Shown: piece after piece, positions 26,201 through 35,449 of the stretch
How positions within the stretch are numbered: the first letter of the stretch is position 1
How the letters are laid out: every line of letters begins with the position of its first letter
Assembly: GCF_009649955.1 (NCBI RefSeq)
Contig: NZ_CP045875.1
Span: forward strand, 1,965,501 to 2,029,500
DNA from: Heliorestis convoluta
GTDB taxonomy: Bacteria; Bacillota; Desulfitobacteriia; Heliobacteriales; Heliobacteriaceae
Direction: 5' to 3'
DNA length: 64,000 bases
Program-made: the position numbers and the translations under genes
Notes under the pieces: model-generated
Seen by the model: the letters and a program-made list of their open reading frames with translations, nothing else
Told to the model about the DNA's origin: nothing
Database searches by the model: none

Positions 26201-26302
26201 CGAGAAAGCCTAGAATGAATATATAATGAATAAGAGTCGGCTTTTTCGTAGCGAAAGCAAGCGCAAGGCCAGTATAACTCAGGAAGGAGCGCTTCTGCAG
26301 AG
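26201..26302 (+). other. 102-bp spacer before fliL with two possible stems
   Basis: CGAGAAAGCC (26201-26210) can pair with GGCTTTTTCG (26239-26248) across a 28-nt loop that contains TATAAT. AAGCGC (26259-26264) can pair with GCGCTT (26289-26294), which touches the fliL SD AAGGAG (26284-26289). These pairings are suggestive only. Confidence 0.3.
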
Positions 26303-26797
26303 ATGGCTGATAATGAAAAAAATGAAGAAAAGAAAAAGTCCTCTATAAATATAAAGCTTATTGCCATAATTGTATCGGTAATGCTTGTTACAACTGTCAT
26401 CGCCATCGGTGCATTTCTCTTCTTTCTATCACCAGGAGGCTTGTTCGGCGACTCAACGGTACAAGAACCTGTAAGGGCGCCCGGTGTGCTTTATGATCCA
26501 GGCGGAGAGTTCAGAACGAACTTAGCCGATCCGGGTGGAAGAAGATACCTTATAACACAGATCTCCTTAGAGTTGAATATGCAAAAAAGAGATGAAAAAG
26601 TAATTTCTGAATTAGACGAACAGCTTCCTATAGTTCGCGATCGAATACTATCAGTATTAAGTGCCAAGTCGGTTGAAGAGTTTCAAAGCCACGAAGGAAG
26701 AGAAAGGGTAAAAAGGGAAATTCTTATCTCGTTAAACAGACAATTTGGGGCCGATAGATTTCGAAATGTCTACTTTGTAGACCTCGTTTATCAATAA
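26303..26797 (+). CDS. fliL: Flagellar basal body-associated protein FliL
   Basis: FliL is a single-pass membrane protein that surrounds or supports the stator units. The 164 residues have a short cytoplasmic N terminus, one helix (IKLIAIIVSVMLVTTVIAIGAFLFF, ~18-42), and a periplasm-facing SPFH-like domain with EFRTNLADPGGRRYLITQISLELN and VRDRILSVLSAKSVEEFQSHEGRERVKREI. These marks (NLADPGGRRYL, RDRILSVLS) are typical. The SD AAGGAG is 13 nt away, which is a little far. Confidence 0.93.
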   Translation: MADNEKNEEKKKSSINIKLIAIIVSVMLVTTVIAIGAFLFFLSPGGLFGDSTVQEPVRAPGVLYDPGGEFRTNLADPGGRRYLITQISLELNMQKRDEKVISELDEQLPIVRDRILSVLSAKSVEEFQSHEGRERVKREILISLNRQFGADRFRNVYFVDLVYQ

Positions 26798-26848
26798 GGT
26801 GCAACAGAATGACGCAAGGTTTAAGCAAGAGGAGGTGAGGGTACATCA

Positions 26849-27847
26849 ATGGGCGACGTTCTGTCACAATCGGAAATTGACGCTCTATTAAACGCCCTTG
26901 CCAGTGGTCAAGTTACGGCCGATGAAGTAAAGCAAGAAGACTTGGCCAACAAAGTACGCCTCTACGACTTTAAAAGACCGAATAAGTTTTCAAAAGATCA
27001 GATTCACACTCTGCAAGTTATTTATGAAAACTACTGTCGCAGTTTAACTACATACTTTTCTGCACACTTACGGACACTTGTTCAAATATCAGTCATGTCG
27101 GTCGACCAATTGACTTATGAGGAATTTATTCGTTCCATACCCAACCCAACGATTGTTAATATTTTTAAGATGACGCCCTTAGAAGGCAATGGTATCATGG
27201 AAGTAAATCCTAGTATTGCTTTTTCTATTATTGATCGTCTTTTCGGAGGCACTGGACAACCTCCGAACAAGATTCGAGGCTTAACAGAAATTGAACAATC
27301 TGTTTTTCAGAAAACGACGAGAAGAATGTTGGATAACTTCACAGAAGCATGGGAAAATATTGCTCAAATTCATGCTAGCTTAGAAGTAATAGAAACAAAT
27401 CCACAATTTGTTCAAATCGTGGCACCTACAGAGATGGTCGTCCTAGTAACCTTGGACTGTCGTATTGGTGAGACTGAGGGCATGATTAACATCTGCTTGC
27501 CTTATATATTGCTAGAGCCCATTATTAGCAAGCTTAGTGCCCACTTCTGGTTTTCCAGCTCAGCCAAAGGGCGGACGCAAGAACAACTAGACGCTTTACG
27601 AGCGCGATTACAAAAAGCTGAAGTACCCCTTACCGTATTGCTAGGTCAAACCACATTGAACGTAAGTGAATTGCTCGATCTTCAAAAAGGTGATGTAATC
27701 CAACTAGACAATCAAGTTTCTGAAGAACTTGTCATAATGGTAGGTCAACGCAAAAAGTATTTAGGACGGCCTGGTGTGGTCGGTTCAAAACTAGGTGTAC
27801 AGATCACCTCTACCTTCGATGAAGGAGTTGAGATAAATGATGAGTAG
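26849..27847 (+). CDS. fliM: Flagellar motor switch protein FliM
   Basis: FliM is the C-ring protein that binds CheY-P. The 332 residues start with GDVLSQSEIDALLNALASG, the CheY-binding helix. A CheC-like middle domain follows (YEEFIRSIPNPTIVNIF), and a C-terminal SpoA domain ends the protein (VLLGQTTLNVSELLDLQKGDVIQLD). A strong SD GGAGGTG precedes ATG. The stop overlaps the fliY start by 11 nt. Confidence 0.96.
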   Translation: MGDVLSQSEIDALLNALASGQVTADEVKQEDLANKVRLYDFKRPNKFSKDQIHTLQVIYENYCRSLTTYFSAHLRTLVQISVMSVDQLTYEEFIRSIPNPTIVNIFKMTPLEGNGIMEVNPSIAFSIIDRLFGGTGQPPNKIRGLTEIEQSVFQKTTRRMLDNFTEAWENIAQIHASLEVIETNPQFVQIVAPTEMVVLVTLDCRIGETEGMINICLPYILLEPIISKLSAHFWFSSSAKGRTQEQLDALRARLQKAEVPLTVLLGQTTLNVSELLDLQKGDVIQLDNQVSEELVIMVGQRKKYLGRPGVVGSKLGVQITSTFDEGVEINDE

Positions 27848-29138
27848 TGGTGTTCTTTCTCAAGAAGAAATAGATGCCCTACTAAAAGGAGCCGATCAGG
27901 AACCTTCCTCTTCAGAAGGTTTTTCTAATGCAACAGAACCCGAAAACAATGTAAGTGACATGGAAAAAGATGTTCTTGGTGAGATTGCCAACATCTCTAT
28001 GGGGACTGCTGCAACAACCTTATCGACACTGCTTGGCAAAAAAGTAGAAATCACCACACCAAGAGTATCAATTACAAGGAAATCGACGATACAAAAAGAA
28101 TATCCTGCTCCTTTCATCGTAGTAGATGTACACTATACGGCAGGGCTGGAAGGTAACAACGTACTTGTCATCAAAGAAGAAGACGTAGCAGTCATTGCTG
28201 ATTTGATGATGGGTGGTGATGGCGTAACACCACCGCCAGAGTTAACGGAATTGCATTTTAGTGCTATCTCTGAAGCAATGAACCAGATGATGGGCTCAGC
28301 CTCAACTTCTATGGCTACCATGTTAAACAAAAAAATCGATATATCACCACCAGAGCTAAACAAAGTTGATTTTTCCAGTGAAGATTTGCAACATCCCCAA
28401 AGTGACCCTGTCATAAAAGTTTCTTTTCGAATGGTCATTGAAGGGTTAGTTGATAGTGAACTGATGCAGATTTACCCTATACCTTTTGCCAAAGCCTTGA
28501 CCAAAGGGTTAATGGGAGATGAAGAAGAGTCTGCTGCATCTATGACTACAGAAGCGCCAAGCTCTTACGGAGGAACACCCATTTATGACCTTCCTGGTGC
28601 GCAAGCACCGCCTCCTATAGCAGCAGCACCCAATCCCGCACCGAAGCCACCGGAACATCCTATGCAAGGACCGCCCAACTTTGGTCAAGATCCTTATAGT
28701 GGAGCTGCCATGCCGCCGCCCCATTACTACTACGGACCACCGCCTGGCTATGGACAGCATCATCACCCGCAGGGTATGATGTATCCTACACCACCATCAC
28801 CACCACCATCGCCATCTGCAGTTCCTGTACAACCCGTTCAATTTTCACCTCTACAAGGACAACAGACCAGCAAAGATATGGGCAATCTGAACCTAATTAT
28901 GGATGTACCATTACAAGTAACTGTTGAGCTTGGCAAAGCAAAAAAAACAATTCGAGACATTTTAGAGTTGGGAACAGGTTCCGTCATTGAATTAGATAAA
29001 ATTGCTGGTGAACCTGTCGATATCTTGGTGAATGGAAAGCTGGTGGCCAAAGGCGAAGTGGTTGTCATCGATGAAAATTTTGGTGTCCGCATCACAGACA
29101 TTGTAAATCCCATTGAGCGGATAGGAAATCTACAGTAA
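27837..29138 (+). CDS. fliY: Flagellar motor switch phosphatase FliY (FliN)
   Basis: FliY combines a CheC-like CheY-P phosphatase with a FliN SpoA domain in the C ring. The 433 residues show an N-terminal LSQEEIDALLKGA helix as in FliM. Both phosphatase sites have the S/D-xxx-E-xx-N pattern (DVLGEIAN and SAISEAMN). A long Pro/Gly/Tyr/His-rich linker (~235-345) and a C-terminal SpoA domain (VTVELGKAKKTIRDILELGTGSVIEL) follow. Both sites being intact suggests an active phosphatase. ATG 27840 is an alternative start. Confidence 0.94.
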   Translation: MMSSGVLSQEEIDALLKGADQEPSSSEGFSNATEPENNVSDMEKDVLGEIANISMGTAATTLSTLLGKKVEITTPRVSITRKSTIQKEYPAPFIVVDVHYTAGLEGNNVLVIKEEDVAVIADLMMGGDGVTPPPELTELHFSAISEAMNQMMGSASTSMATMLNKKIDISPPELNKVDFSSEDLQHPQSDPVIKVSFRMVIEGLVDSELMQIYPIPFAKALTKGLMGDEEESAASMTTEAPSSYGGTPIYDLPGAQAPPPIAAAPNPAPKPPEHPMQGPPNFGQDPYSGAAMPPPHYYYGPPPGYGQHHHPQGMMYPTPPSPPPSPSAVPVQPVQFSPLQGQQTSKDMGNLNLIMDVPLQVTVELGKAKKTIRDILELGTGSVIELDKIAGEPVDILVNGKLVAKGEVVVIDENFGVRITDIVNPIERIGNLQ

Positions 29139-29156
29139 ACGGAGGATGAAGTGATC

Positions 29157-29519
29157 ATGGCCAATCGTATTTTGATTGTCGACGATGCTGCTTTCATGCG
29201 TATGATGATCAAAGATATTCTAACGAAAAATGGTTATGAAGTTGTTGGAGAAGCAGAGAATGGGGCAGTTGCCGTAGAAAAATGGAAAGAACTAAAACCA
29301 GATCTAACAACAATGGATATCACCATGCCAGAAATGGATGGTATTAATGCTGTTCGTGCCATTCGAAAAGTTGATCCTAGTGCTAGAATCATCATGTGCA
29401 GTGCCATGGGTCAGCAAGCAATGGTCATCGATGCCATTCAAGCTGGTGCCAAAGATTTTATTGTAAAACCCTTTCAGCCTGATAGAGTCTTAGAAGCTGT
29501 AAAAAAAGCAATTGGCTAA
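29157..29519 (+). CDS. cheY: Chemotaxis response regulator CheY
   Basis: CheY is a single-domain receiver that binds the switch when phosphorylated by CheA. The ~120 residues begin MANRILIVDDAAFMRMMIKDIL (acidic pair DD). The phosphorylated aspartate is in TMDITMPEMDG (residue ~54), and the conserved lysine in FIVKPFQPDRV. ATG 29157 is 10 nt from GGAGGA; GTG 29151 is an alternative. Its place between fliY and fliO matches Bacillus. Confidence 0.96.
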   Translation: MANRILIVDDAAFMRMMIKDILTKNGYEVVGEAENGAVAVEKWKELKPDLTTMDITMPEMDGINAVRAIRKVDPSARIIMCSAMGQQAMVIDAIQAGAKDFIVKPFQPDRVLEAVKKAIG

Positions 29520-29587
29520 TCGCAACAAATCATAGCTTGTACCTTTATTTGTACTCTAATTTTCTCTCCAGGTTAGGCGGGACATTT

Positions 29588-30253
29588 ATGAATGTATATG
29601 GGCATTCTGGCCGCCGAATCGTCGGCGGCCTGGTATTTTTCTTCGTACTTCTCTTTGTACTCATAAACCCACTTAGCGCCTTGGCTAGTTCTGAGGTAGA
29701 AAGTGGGACCATGCAAGAACGGCTTTATCCATCGTCAATGACTTTTGAAGACCGTTCAGAAAGCATGCCAGGTACAGGAGAAGTTGTTTTTCGGCTGATT
29801 ATCACTCTTTCCATATTAGCAATAGTCGCCGGGATAGTCCTGCGATATGTAAAAGGAACAAGAAAAGCTTTTTTACCAAAAGGAGAATGGCTTGCCGTAC
29901 ATGATCAAGTTTCATTAGGACCTAATAAGAATTTATATATCACAGAGATCGCTGGCAAATACGTCGTCCTTGCTGTAACAGATCAATCGATTCAGCCCAT
30001 TATGGAAATTAACGATCCGAATAAAATTGAATCAATTCGTCGTTCCCTAGAAGAGCGACAAGAACCCAAAATTCCCAATCTTATCTCTGATATTCGCAAC
30101 TTTGCTGCTAAAACAAAAAGAGAAGAAGAAAGCAAAAAGGAATTATCTTTTCATAGTGAAATGATAAGACAAATCAATCGATTGAATTCCCTACAGATGG
30201 GAGATGAAAGGCAGAATAACCATAAAGGCTCCAAAGAAGGAGAGAAGATGTAA
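29588..30253 (+). CDS. fliO: Flagellar biosynthetic protein FliO/FliZ
   Basis: FliO is a membrane protein that helps FliP assemble in the export gate. The ~221 residues carry an N-terminal signal-like helix ([20 protein letters not shown]), a second helix near residues 62-82 ([16 protein letters not shown]), and then the FliO domain ([32 protein letters not shown]). I chose ATG 29588 after AGGCGGG, because a longer frame from 29537 lacks an SD. A GC-rich hairpin sits inside the signal-peptide codons. The stop shares a base with the fliP start. Confidence 0.9.
   Translation: MNVYGHSGRRIVGGLVFFFVLLFVLINPLSALASSEVESGTMQERLYPSSMTFEDRSESMPGTGEVVFRLIITLSILAIVAGIVLRYVKGTRKAFLPKGEWLAVHDQVSLGPNKNLYITEIAGKYVVLAVTDQSIQPIMEINDPNKIESIRRSLEERQEPKIPNLISDIRNFAAKTKREEESKKELSFHSEMIRQINRLNSLQMGDERQNNHKGSKEGEKM
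29609..29640 (+). terminator. Terminator-like hairpin inside the 5' coding part of fliO
   Basis: GGCCGCCGA (29609-29617) and TCGGCGGCC (29622-29630) pair perfectly over 9 bp, almost all G-C, around the loop ATCG. TGGTATTTTT follows. It begins 21 nt after the fliO start codon. Stem plus T tract looks like an intrinsic terminator downstream of cheY, but it lies in coding sequence, so it could also be coincidental. Confidence 0.45.
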
Positions 30254-31026
30254 TGAAGTCCCTGTTCGGCAGAGGTGCCTTCTTCGCTTTGCCCTTATAT
30301 TTGTTATTATTTCTATTCCTCTTGCCTACAGAAGGGCTGGCCAATCCTTTACCCATTCCAACGATTTCAATTGGAGTGGAAGGCACTGACGACCCTGTAG
30401 AAGTATCTAAAAGTCTACAAGTACTTTTTCTACTAACGATTCTTTCACTAGCACCAGCCATCTTGATTATGATGACATCGTTTACTCGCATCATTGTTGT
30501 TTTGAACTTTACTCGTACCGCACTGGCCACTCAAACAATGCCACCCAATCAAGTTTTGATTGGACTCGCCTTATTTCTAACCTTTTTTATCATGGCTCCA
30601 ACGTGGTCTGCCATCAATGAAGAGGCATTACAGCCTTACATAGCTGGTGAGTTAACACAAGATGAAGCGCTAGAAAAAGCGCTTGACCCTCTTCGCGAAT
30701 TTATGCTGAAACAAACAAGAGAAAAAGATCTGGCACTCTTTGTAAATATGGCAGAAATTGAACAACCAGAAACGTATCGAGATATACCGACGAGAGTTTT
30801 AATCCCTGCTTTTATATTGAGTGAATTGAAGACAGCATTTCAGATTGGTGCTATCATTTATCTACCTTTTATTGTGATAGATATGATCGTTGGCTCCGTG
30901 CTCATGTCGATGGGGATGATGATGTTACCCCCCATGATGATTTCATTACCTTTTAAAGTACTCGTCTTCGTTCTTGTTGACGGCTGGTATCTTATCGTAC
31001 GCTCTCTTGTACTCAGTTTTCAATGA
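30253..31026 (+). CDS. fliP: Flagellar type III export gate protein FliP
   Basis: FliP is the core export-gate membrane protein. The 257 residues have a cleavable-looking signal peptide (~1-30), then [55 protein letters not shown] (marks: [32 protein letters not shown]). The C-terminal [26 protein letters not shown] is also FliP-specific. It overlaps fliO by one base. Confidence 0.97.
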   Translation: MKSLFGRGAFFALPLYLLLFLFLLPTEGLANPLPIPTISIGVEGTDDPVEVSKSLQVLFLLTILSLAPAILIMMTSFTRIIVVLNFTRTALATQTMPPNQVLIGLALFLTFFIMAPTWSAINEEALQPYIAGELTQDEALEKALDPLREFMLKQTREKDLALFVNMAEIEQPETYRDIPTRVLIPAFILSELKTAFQIGAIIYLPFIVIDMIVGSVLMSMGMMMLPPMMISLPFKVLVFVLVDGWYLIVRSLVLSFQ

Positions 31027-31095
31027 ACCTTTTCCTATTGACACTCAATAGATCAAGGAAGGCTCAATTCGTTTTCAACAGGGGGAGGGAAGACC

Positions 31096-31371
31096 ATGCC
31101 ACAAGATGTTGTTATACAATTGGCTCGTGATGCCCTCGTGGCAGTATTGACGATTGGTACACCGATTTTGGCAGGAAGTCTTGTGATTGGACTGGCCATT
31201 AGCTTATTCCAGGCTACCACACAGATTCAAGAAGCAACGCTTGCATTTGTTCCCAAGATTATTGGCGTATTCCTCATTATTTTTATCTTAGGCCCTTGGT
31301 TGTTGCAAAGCATGCTTCAATATACAGGTCAGTTGCTTGGAGAGTTACATCTCTATACCTTTATACGATAA
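31096..31371 (+). CDS. fliQ: Flagellar export gate protein FliQ
   Basis: FliQ is a 91-residue protein with two membrane helices, part of the FliPQR pore. The TPILAGSLVIGLAISLFQATTQIQEATLAFVPKI core is characteristic (mark: SLFQATTQIQEATLAFVPK). SD GGGGGAGGGAAG precedes the ATG. Confidence 0.96.
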   Translation: MPQDVVIQLARDALVAVLTIGTPILAGSLVIGLAISLFQATTQIQEATLAFVPKIIGVFLIIFILGPWLLQSMLQYTGQLLGELHLYTFIR

Positions 31372-31399
31372 ATTATTAACGAGAAAGGGATTATAACGC

Positions 31400-32200
31400 G
31401 TGGAAACAGTCATCCCCAATGTACTAGTTCACCTTGATGTGTTATTGATGATGATGACCAGGGTTGCTGGTATTCTGGTGATGGCGCCTATTTTCAACAC
31501 GCCTGGTTTTAACAACATCGCTAAAATAGGACTAGCTTTTTTTGTTGCATTAACACTTTTTCTCGCTATGCCGGAAAGTAGATACCCAGAGGTACCGACT
31601 GATCTTTTTCACTTTACTGTTACCGTCGTTCAAGAAGTAGTTATAGGATTGTCCATTGGTTTTATCTTTCAATTAATGTTTGCAGCTATCATGACGGCCG
31701 GCCAGTTCATTGATTACCAATTGGGTTTTGGTATTATTAACGTGGCTGATCCGATGTGGGGAACGCAGGTTCCTATGACGGGTCTCTTTCTCCAAATGGT
31801 AGCGCTGTTTCTATTTGTTCTTTACGATGGCCATCTTCTTATTATTCAAGTGTTAGCCGATAGCTTCCGGCTTATTCCCGTAGGTTTAGGACCTTTTACT
31901 GGTGACATCGCAAGCAGTCTCGCGGCGTACATCGTTCATCTTTTTGTTAGTATATTTTTAATTGCTGTGCAGTTGGCCTTGCCAATTATAGGTGTTATCC
32001 TCACGACCGATATTGCTTTAGGCATTATGGCGCGAACGGTGCCGCAGCTTAACTTGTTTGTTATTGGTTTACCCTTAAAGATTGGTATTGGAATTTTCTT
32101 CCTATGGGTACTGATTCCTTTTTATATTGAAAGCTTAGGTCACCTTTTCTATATCTCCCTATCCCATGTAGAAGGCTTTTTATCTATTCTGGTTCGCTAA
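31400..32200 (+). CDS. fliR: Flagellar export gate protein FliR
   Basis: FliR is a 266-residue membrane protein with about six helices and the third FliPQR pore component. RVAGILVMAPIFNTPGFN near the N terminus, QEVVIGLSIGFIFQLMFAAIMTAGQFIDYQLGFG in the middle (mark: AGQFIDYQLGFG), and RTVPQLNLFVIGLPLKIGIGI near the C terminus identify it. The start is GTG after AAAGGG. Confidence 0.96.
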   Translation: METVIPNVLVHLDVLLMMMTRVAGILVMAPIFNTPGFNNIAKIGLAFFVALTLFLAMPESRYPEVPTDLFHFTVTVVQEVVIGLSIGFIFQLMFAAIMTAGQFIDYQLGFGIINVADPMWGTQVPMTGLFLQMVALFLFVLYDGHLLIIQVLADSFRLIPVGLGPFTGDIASSLAAYIVHLFVSIFLIAVQLALPIIGVILTTDIALGIMARTVPQLNLFVIGLPLKIGIGIFFLWVLIPFYIESLGHLFYISLSHVEGFLSILVR

Positions 32201-32231
32201 TCAAAAGAAATTGATAAAGGATTGACCCATC

Positions 32232-33311
32232 GTGGTAAAATGGGACCTCCAATGGTTTGCGGGAGAGAAAACAGAAAAAGCAACGCCAAAAAAGAAACAA
32301 GATGCTCGTAAAAAAGGCCAAGTTGCGAAAAGTCAAGAAATCAACTCTGCTTTAATTTTGCTTGTCACTTTTATTACACTCTTTTTTCTCGGTCAATATA
32401 CCATGGATGGAATTCAGCGACTTACTTCTCATATTCTCGGCGTTGTGACAGGCGTAACACTTACGCCCACAACAGTTCTCGCAATCGGGCTCGATGTTAC
32501 GATCCTTTCCGCTCTGTTGGTAGCACCTTTCTTACTTGTAGCCATGGTTGCTGGAATAACGGCAAGTTATCTACAGGTAGGTTTTTTATTTTCTACGGAA
32601 GCCATCAAAGTAAAGTGGAATCGAATCAATCCTTTGTCAGGATTTAAAAGAATTTTTTCCAAAAGAGCTCTTGTTGAGCTATTAAAATCACTTTTGAAAG
32701 TAACCTTCGTGGGCTATGTAGTCTACATGGTAATCATGGAGAATCTATATATATTCCCTAAAATGATAGGAATGGATATAGCGACGGCCGTCTCAATTAT
32801 GGCTAAGATTGGTTTTGATGTCGGTTGGCGTGTTGCTCTCTTACTAATTTTTGTAGCTGCCATTGATCTATGGTATCAGCGTTACTCTCATGAAGAGTCC
32901 ATAAAAATGAGTAAACAAGAAGTTAAAGATGAACACAAACAAGCGGAAGGAGATCCGCAGATCCGTAGTAAAATTCGACAAAGAATGAGAGAAGCAGCCA
33001 TGCGGCGCATGATGCAAGAGTTGCCACAAGCTGATGTGGTTATTACCAACCCTACGCATTTTGCGATAGCCTTAAAATATGATGGTACTTCTATGACAGC
33101 CCCTCGTGTCATTGCCAAAGGACAAGATTTTCTTGCTCAAAAAATAAAGGAAGTTGCCCAGGCACATGGAATACCAATGGTGGAAGATAAGCCTTTGGCG
33201 CAGACTCTTTATCGCACCGTTGACATTGGGCAGCAAGTGCCTGCGGAACTATTTCAGGCTGTGGCGGAAGTCTTTGCTTTTGTTTTCCGGTTGAAGCAGA
33301 AAAAAGCATAG
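32232..33311 (+). CDS. flhB: Flagellar export switch protein FlhB
   Basis: FlhB controls the rod/hook-to-filament specificity switch, which requires autocleavage. The 359 residues have an N-terminal DLQWFAGEKTEKATPKKKQDARKKGQVAKS, four membrane helices and a cytoplasmic domain. The cleavage motif NPTH (in VVITNPTHFAIALKYD, ~residue 275) is intact. The start is GTG. Confidence 0.97.
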   Translation: MVKWDLQWFAGEKTEKATPKKKQDARKKGQVAKSQEINSALILLVTFITLFFLGQYTMDGIQRLTSHILGVVTGVTLTPTTVLAIGLDVTILSALLVAPFLLVAMVAGITASYLQVGFLFSTEAIKVKWNRINPLSGFKRIFSKRALVELLKSLLKVTFVGYVVYMVIMENLYIFPKMIGMDIATAVSIMAKIGFDVGWRVALLLIFVAAIDLWYQRYSHEESIKMSKQEVKDEHKQAEGDPQIRSKIRQRMREAAMRRMMQELPQADVVITNPTHFAIALKYDGTSMTAPRVIAKGQDFLAQKIKEVAQAHGIPMVEDKPLAQTLYRTVDIGQQVPAELFQAVAEVFAFVFRLKQKKA

Positions 33312-33385
33312 AAATGTCTTTTTTCAGAAAGAGGCATGATAGGTAGCAACCATTATGGTGATGCACCGGGAAAGGAAGAGTTTAG

Positions 33386-35446
33386 ATGGCCCAAATGGAG
33401 GCGCCAAACCAGTCTTTTCGATATTCAGATATAGTAGTTGCTGTTGCTGTTCTGACGACGGTCATTATGATGATCATCCCTCTAAGCCCTGTTATATTAG
33501 ACATGCTCCTGATCTTTAACATCACTATAGCCATGCTTATCTTGTTATCAACCATGTTTATTAAAGGGACTTTAGAGATATCTGTATTTCCATCTTTACT
33601 ATTGATAACAACACTTTTTCGACTGTCCTTGAACGTTTCTTCTACACGACTCGTTCTTCTCGACGGATATGCTGGACAGGTAATTGCCAAATTCGGCTCC
33701 TTTGTTCTAGCCGGTTCTGTTATTGTTGGCTTTATTATTTTCTTGATCCTTGTGGTGATTCAATTTATCGTTATCACCAAAGGATCAGAGAGGGTAGCCG
33801 AAGTAGCGGCACGCTTTACTTTGGACGCTATGCCAGGGAAACAGATGGCTATAGATGCAGATCTGAACGCAGGTTTGATTAACGAAAGTGATGCCAAGCA
33901 ACGGCGTAAAGATATACAGAGAGAAGCAGACTTTTATGGTGCTATGGATGGTGCAACTAAGTTTGTAAAAGGCGACGCCATTGCAGGGATTGTTATCGTT
34001 ATCGTCAATATTATTGGAGGATTTATTATTGGTGTCCTTCAAAGAGGCATGTCCATCGGTGAAGCAGCCAGTGTTTATACATTGCTTACAGTCGGTGATG
34101 GTCTTGTTACGCAAATTCCAGCCTTATTAATCTCAATCGCTACGGGTATCATTGTCACGAGAGCTGCTTCCGAAGGAAACTTAGGTCAAGATCTTACCTC
34201 TCAGCTTTTTCGCAGGCCGAAAGTTCTTTTTATTGCCGCAGGTTTACTCGCCTTGCTTGGTACCATTGGCTTGCCCCCTCTTCCTTTCTTCACCATCAGC
34301 ATTCTACTAGCTATCCTAGGCTATCGCATGATGAAATCCGAGGAAAAAACAGCGGTCGCGGAAGTAGAGAAAGCACAAGAGGAAGAAATGGAAGAGATCA
34401 AAAAACCAGAAAATGTAATCTCTTTATTAAACGTAGATCCTTTAGAATTAGAAATGGGTTATGCTCTTATCCCTCTTGTAGATGCTCAACAAGGCGGCGA
34501 TTTACTGGATCGAGTCATTATGATTAGAAGGCAATGTGCTTTAGAATTAGGTCTTGTTGTACCGCCAATTCGTTTGCGTGATAATATGCAACTAAAGCCG
34601 AATACATACTCGATCAAAATAAAAGGAGTCGAAGTAGCTAGTGGTGAATTATTGCTCGATCACTATCTGGCCATGTCACCGGGCTTTGAAGATGATACAA
34701 TCTCAGGTATAGAAACCATCGAGCCTGCCTTCGGCTTGCCCGCCAAATGGATTACGACAGACATAAAAGATCAAGCAGAGCTAGCTGGATATACTGTTGT
34801 AGATCCACCGAGTGTGGTAGCGACTCATCTAACAGAAGTTATCAAATCACATGCCCATGAGATAATGGGTCGTCAAGATGTGCAGTCACTCGTTGACCAT
34901 GTAAAACAAAGTCATCCCGCTGTCGTGGCAGAACTAATTCCTGATCTTATGACCATCGGTGAACTTCAAAAAGTACTCTCAGGATTATTAAAAGAGCGAG
35001 TGCCCATTCGAGATCTGGTCACAATTATGGAATCTCTGGCTGATCATGCTAGAATGACGAAAGACAACGATGTATTGATTGAATATGCACGACAATCCTT
35101 AGCTCGTCAAATTGTAAAAACCTATATCGTACCTGGAACGAATCAATTATCAGTGATCGCTTTAGATCCATCCTTAGAGAATCAGATCAGAGAATCGATT
35201 GAACAGACAGAACATGGTACCTATTTAGCCCTCGATCCAACACAAGCACAGAGAATCTTAAGCGCTTTGGTTAGCGAAGTGGAGCGAGTCTCTCAATTAG
35301 GATACCAACCAATCGTGCTTTGCGCACCCATTGTACGTCTATACTTTAAGCGTTTAACAGAAAGAGTTGTTCCGCAGCTAACAGTTTTATCTTATAACGA
35401 AGTTGGAACGAACTATGAAATCCAAACAATTGGGATGGTGAGCTAG
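33386..35446 (+). CDS. flhA: Flagellar export gate protein FlhA
   Basis: FlhA is the ring-shaped export gate component that uses the proton-motive force. The 686 residues have eight N-terminal membrane helices and a loop with TKGSERVAEVAARFTLDAMPGKQMAIDADLNAGLI (FHIPEP signature; mark: FTLDAMPGKQMAIDADLNAG). The large cytoplasmic domain starts around residue 345 and binds export chaperones. Confidence 0.97.
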   Translation: MAQMEAPNQSFRYSDIVVAVAVLTTVIMMIIPLSPVILDMLLIFNITIAMLILLSTMFIKGTLEISVFPSLLLITTLFRLSLNVSSTRLVLLDGYAGQVIAKFGSFVLAGSVIVGFIIFLILVVIQFIVITKGSERVAEVAARFTLDAMPGKQMAIDADLNAGLINESDAKQRRKDIQREADFYGAMDGATKFVKGDAIAGIVIVIVNIIGGFIIGVLQRGMSIGEAASVYTLLTVGDGLVTQIPALLISIATGIIVTRAASEGNLGQDLTSQLFRRPKVLFIAAGLLALLGTIGLPPLPFFTISILLAILGYRMMKSEEKTAVAEVEKAQEEEMEEIKKPENVISLLNVDPLELEMGYALIPLVDAQQGGDLLDRVIMIRRQCALELGLVVPPIRLRDNMQLKPNTYSIKIKGVEVASGELLLDHYLAMSPGFEDDTISGIETIEPAFGLPAKWITTDIKDQAELAGYTVVDPPSVVATHLTEVIKSHAHEIMGRQDVQSLVDHVKQSHPAVVAELIPDLMTIGELQKVLSGLLKERVPIRDLVTIMESLADHARMTKDNDVLIEYARQSLARQIVKTYIVPGTNQLSVIALDPSLENQIRESIEQTEHGTYLALDPTQAQRILSALVSEVERVSQLGYQPIVLCAPIVRLYFKRLTERVVPQLTVLSYNEVGTNYEIQTIGMVS

Positions 35447-35449
35447 TCT

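Noticed and set aside
26222-26227. TATAAT in the spacer before fliL as a promoter
   Set aside because: It has no -35 at proper spacing, no TG extension, and lies in an AT-rich loop inside the operon.
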